Origin: Streptomyces sp. CBMA291 | Lineage (GTDB): Bacteria > Actinomycetota > Actinomycetes > Streptomycetales > Streptomycetaceae | Direction: 5' to 3' | Assembly: GCF_014596525.1 (NCBI RefSeq) | Contig: NZ_MSJP01000053.1 | Coordinates: forward strand, 174,626-238,625 | Length of the DNA: 64,000 bases | In this document: piece by piece, positions 63,791-64,000 of the stretch | Position numbering within the stretch: position 1 is the first letter of the stretch | Layout of the letters: each line of letters starts with the position of its first letter | The notes under the pieces: model-generated | Seen by the model: the letters and a program-made list of their open reading frames with translations, nothing else | The model's database searches: none | What the model was told of the DNA's origin: nothing | Program-made: the position numbers and the translations under genes

Positions 63791-64000
63791 TCAGAAGTTG
63801 CCGTCGTAGGGGCTGCCCGCGTCGGGGAAGGCGTCGGGGCCCGCGTCCGCCGCCGCACCGGACCGCCCGGCATCACCACCGGCCCGCCCGCCACCGGACC
63901 GGCCGCCGTCGGACCAGCCGCCGTCGCTGCCGGACCAGCCGCCGCCGCCGGACCACCCGTCCCCGGGCTGCGCGTCGCGGCCTTCGGCGCGCCCGGAAAC
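63791..64000 (-). CDS. C-terminus of upstream operon protein (truncated by window edge)
   Basis: The frame is open from the window end to a TGA at 63791-63793 and encodes 69 residues: Gly/Ser/Trp/Asp-rich with repeated GGWSG-type and SDGG units, then a tail ending AFPDAGSPYDGNF. It stops 22 nt before the tubulin-like ATG, so it is probably the preceding gene of the same operon. The identity cannot be told from this tail. von Willebrand A-domain proteins occur at this position in similar loci, which is a guess. Confidence 0.65.
   Translation of the reverse strand, partial: VSGRAEGRDAQPGDGWSGGGGWSGSDGGWSDGGRSGGGRAGGDAGRSGAAADAGPDAFPDAGSPYDGNF

Overview
The window is chromosomal DNA from a Streptomyces (or very close relative). 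The support is very high GC with strong third-position GC bias, many GTG starts, GGAGG-type ribosome binding sites, and a gene order that, from memory, runs collinear with the Streptomyces coelicolor SCO6027-to-SCO5975 interval: fadAB, dxs, xylFGH, rok7B7, ngcEFG, acnA, murA2, arcB, arcA. I see no rRNA, tRNA, CRISPR array, intact insertion sequence, prophage or biosynthetic megasynthase.

Layout. Positions 1-6.7 kb carry a DUF3000 protein (partial), a LuxR-type response regulator, ribonuclease D and the fatty-acid beta-oxidation pair fadA-fadB. Positions 6.8-13.7 kb carry a PLL-like beta-propeller protein, an APC amino-acid permease, dxs, a YjdM zinc-ribbon protein and an MFS exporter. Positions 13.8-22.4 kb are a sugar-uptake block: xylFGH with the ROK regulator rok7B7, then ngcEFG for N-acetylglucosamine or chitobiose, with a DasR-type (dre-like) site at the ngcE promoter. 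Positions 22.9-34.1 kb hold secreted repeat proteins (FG-GAP, DUF11, PA14-FnIII), acnA, a VOC protein and a MurA paralogue with an N-terminal HTH. acnA and murA share an unusual upstream inverted repeat.

Positions 34.2-45.8 kb are accessory metabolism. After a DHA2 drug exporter comes a probable aerobic aryl-CoA catabolic cluster: RidA, acyl-CoA dehydrogenase, aryl-CoA ligase, PaaX regulator, a fused FAD-monooxygenase/OYE-type reductase and an enoyl-CoA hydratase. It fits the 2-aminobenzoyl-CoA (anthranilate) route and is split by an SDR/TetR pair. Positions 46-51.5 kb hold an MFS pseudogene, an RsbW-type ATPase, a second APC permease and the arginine deiminase pathway genes arcB and arcA, without arcC.

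Positions 51.57-64 kb are the least characterised and most interesting part. It is one tightly coupled minus-strand operon. In transcription order it encodes the C-terminus of an unidentified protein, a 1348-residue tubulin/FtsZ-like protein, a four-helix membrane protein, a pseudokinase/zinc-ribbon/GTPase fusion, and a GTPase-associated protein with a C-terminal membrane anchor. All four complete genes are joined by 4-nt start/stop overlaps. This resembles the predicted GTPase-centred, possibly defence- or signalling-related systems of actinobacteria; its function is unproven.
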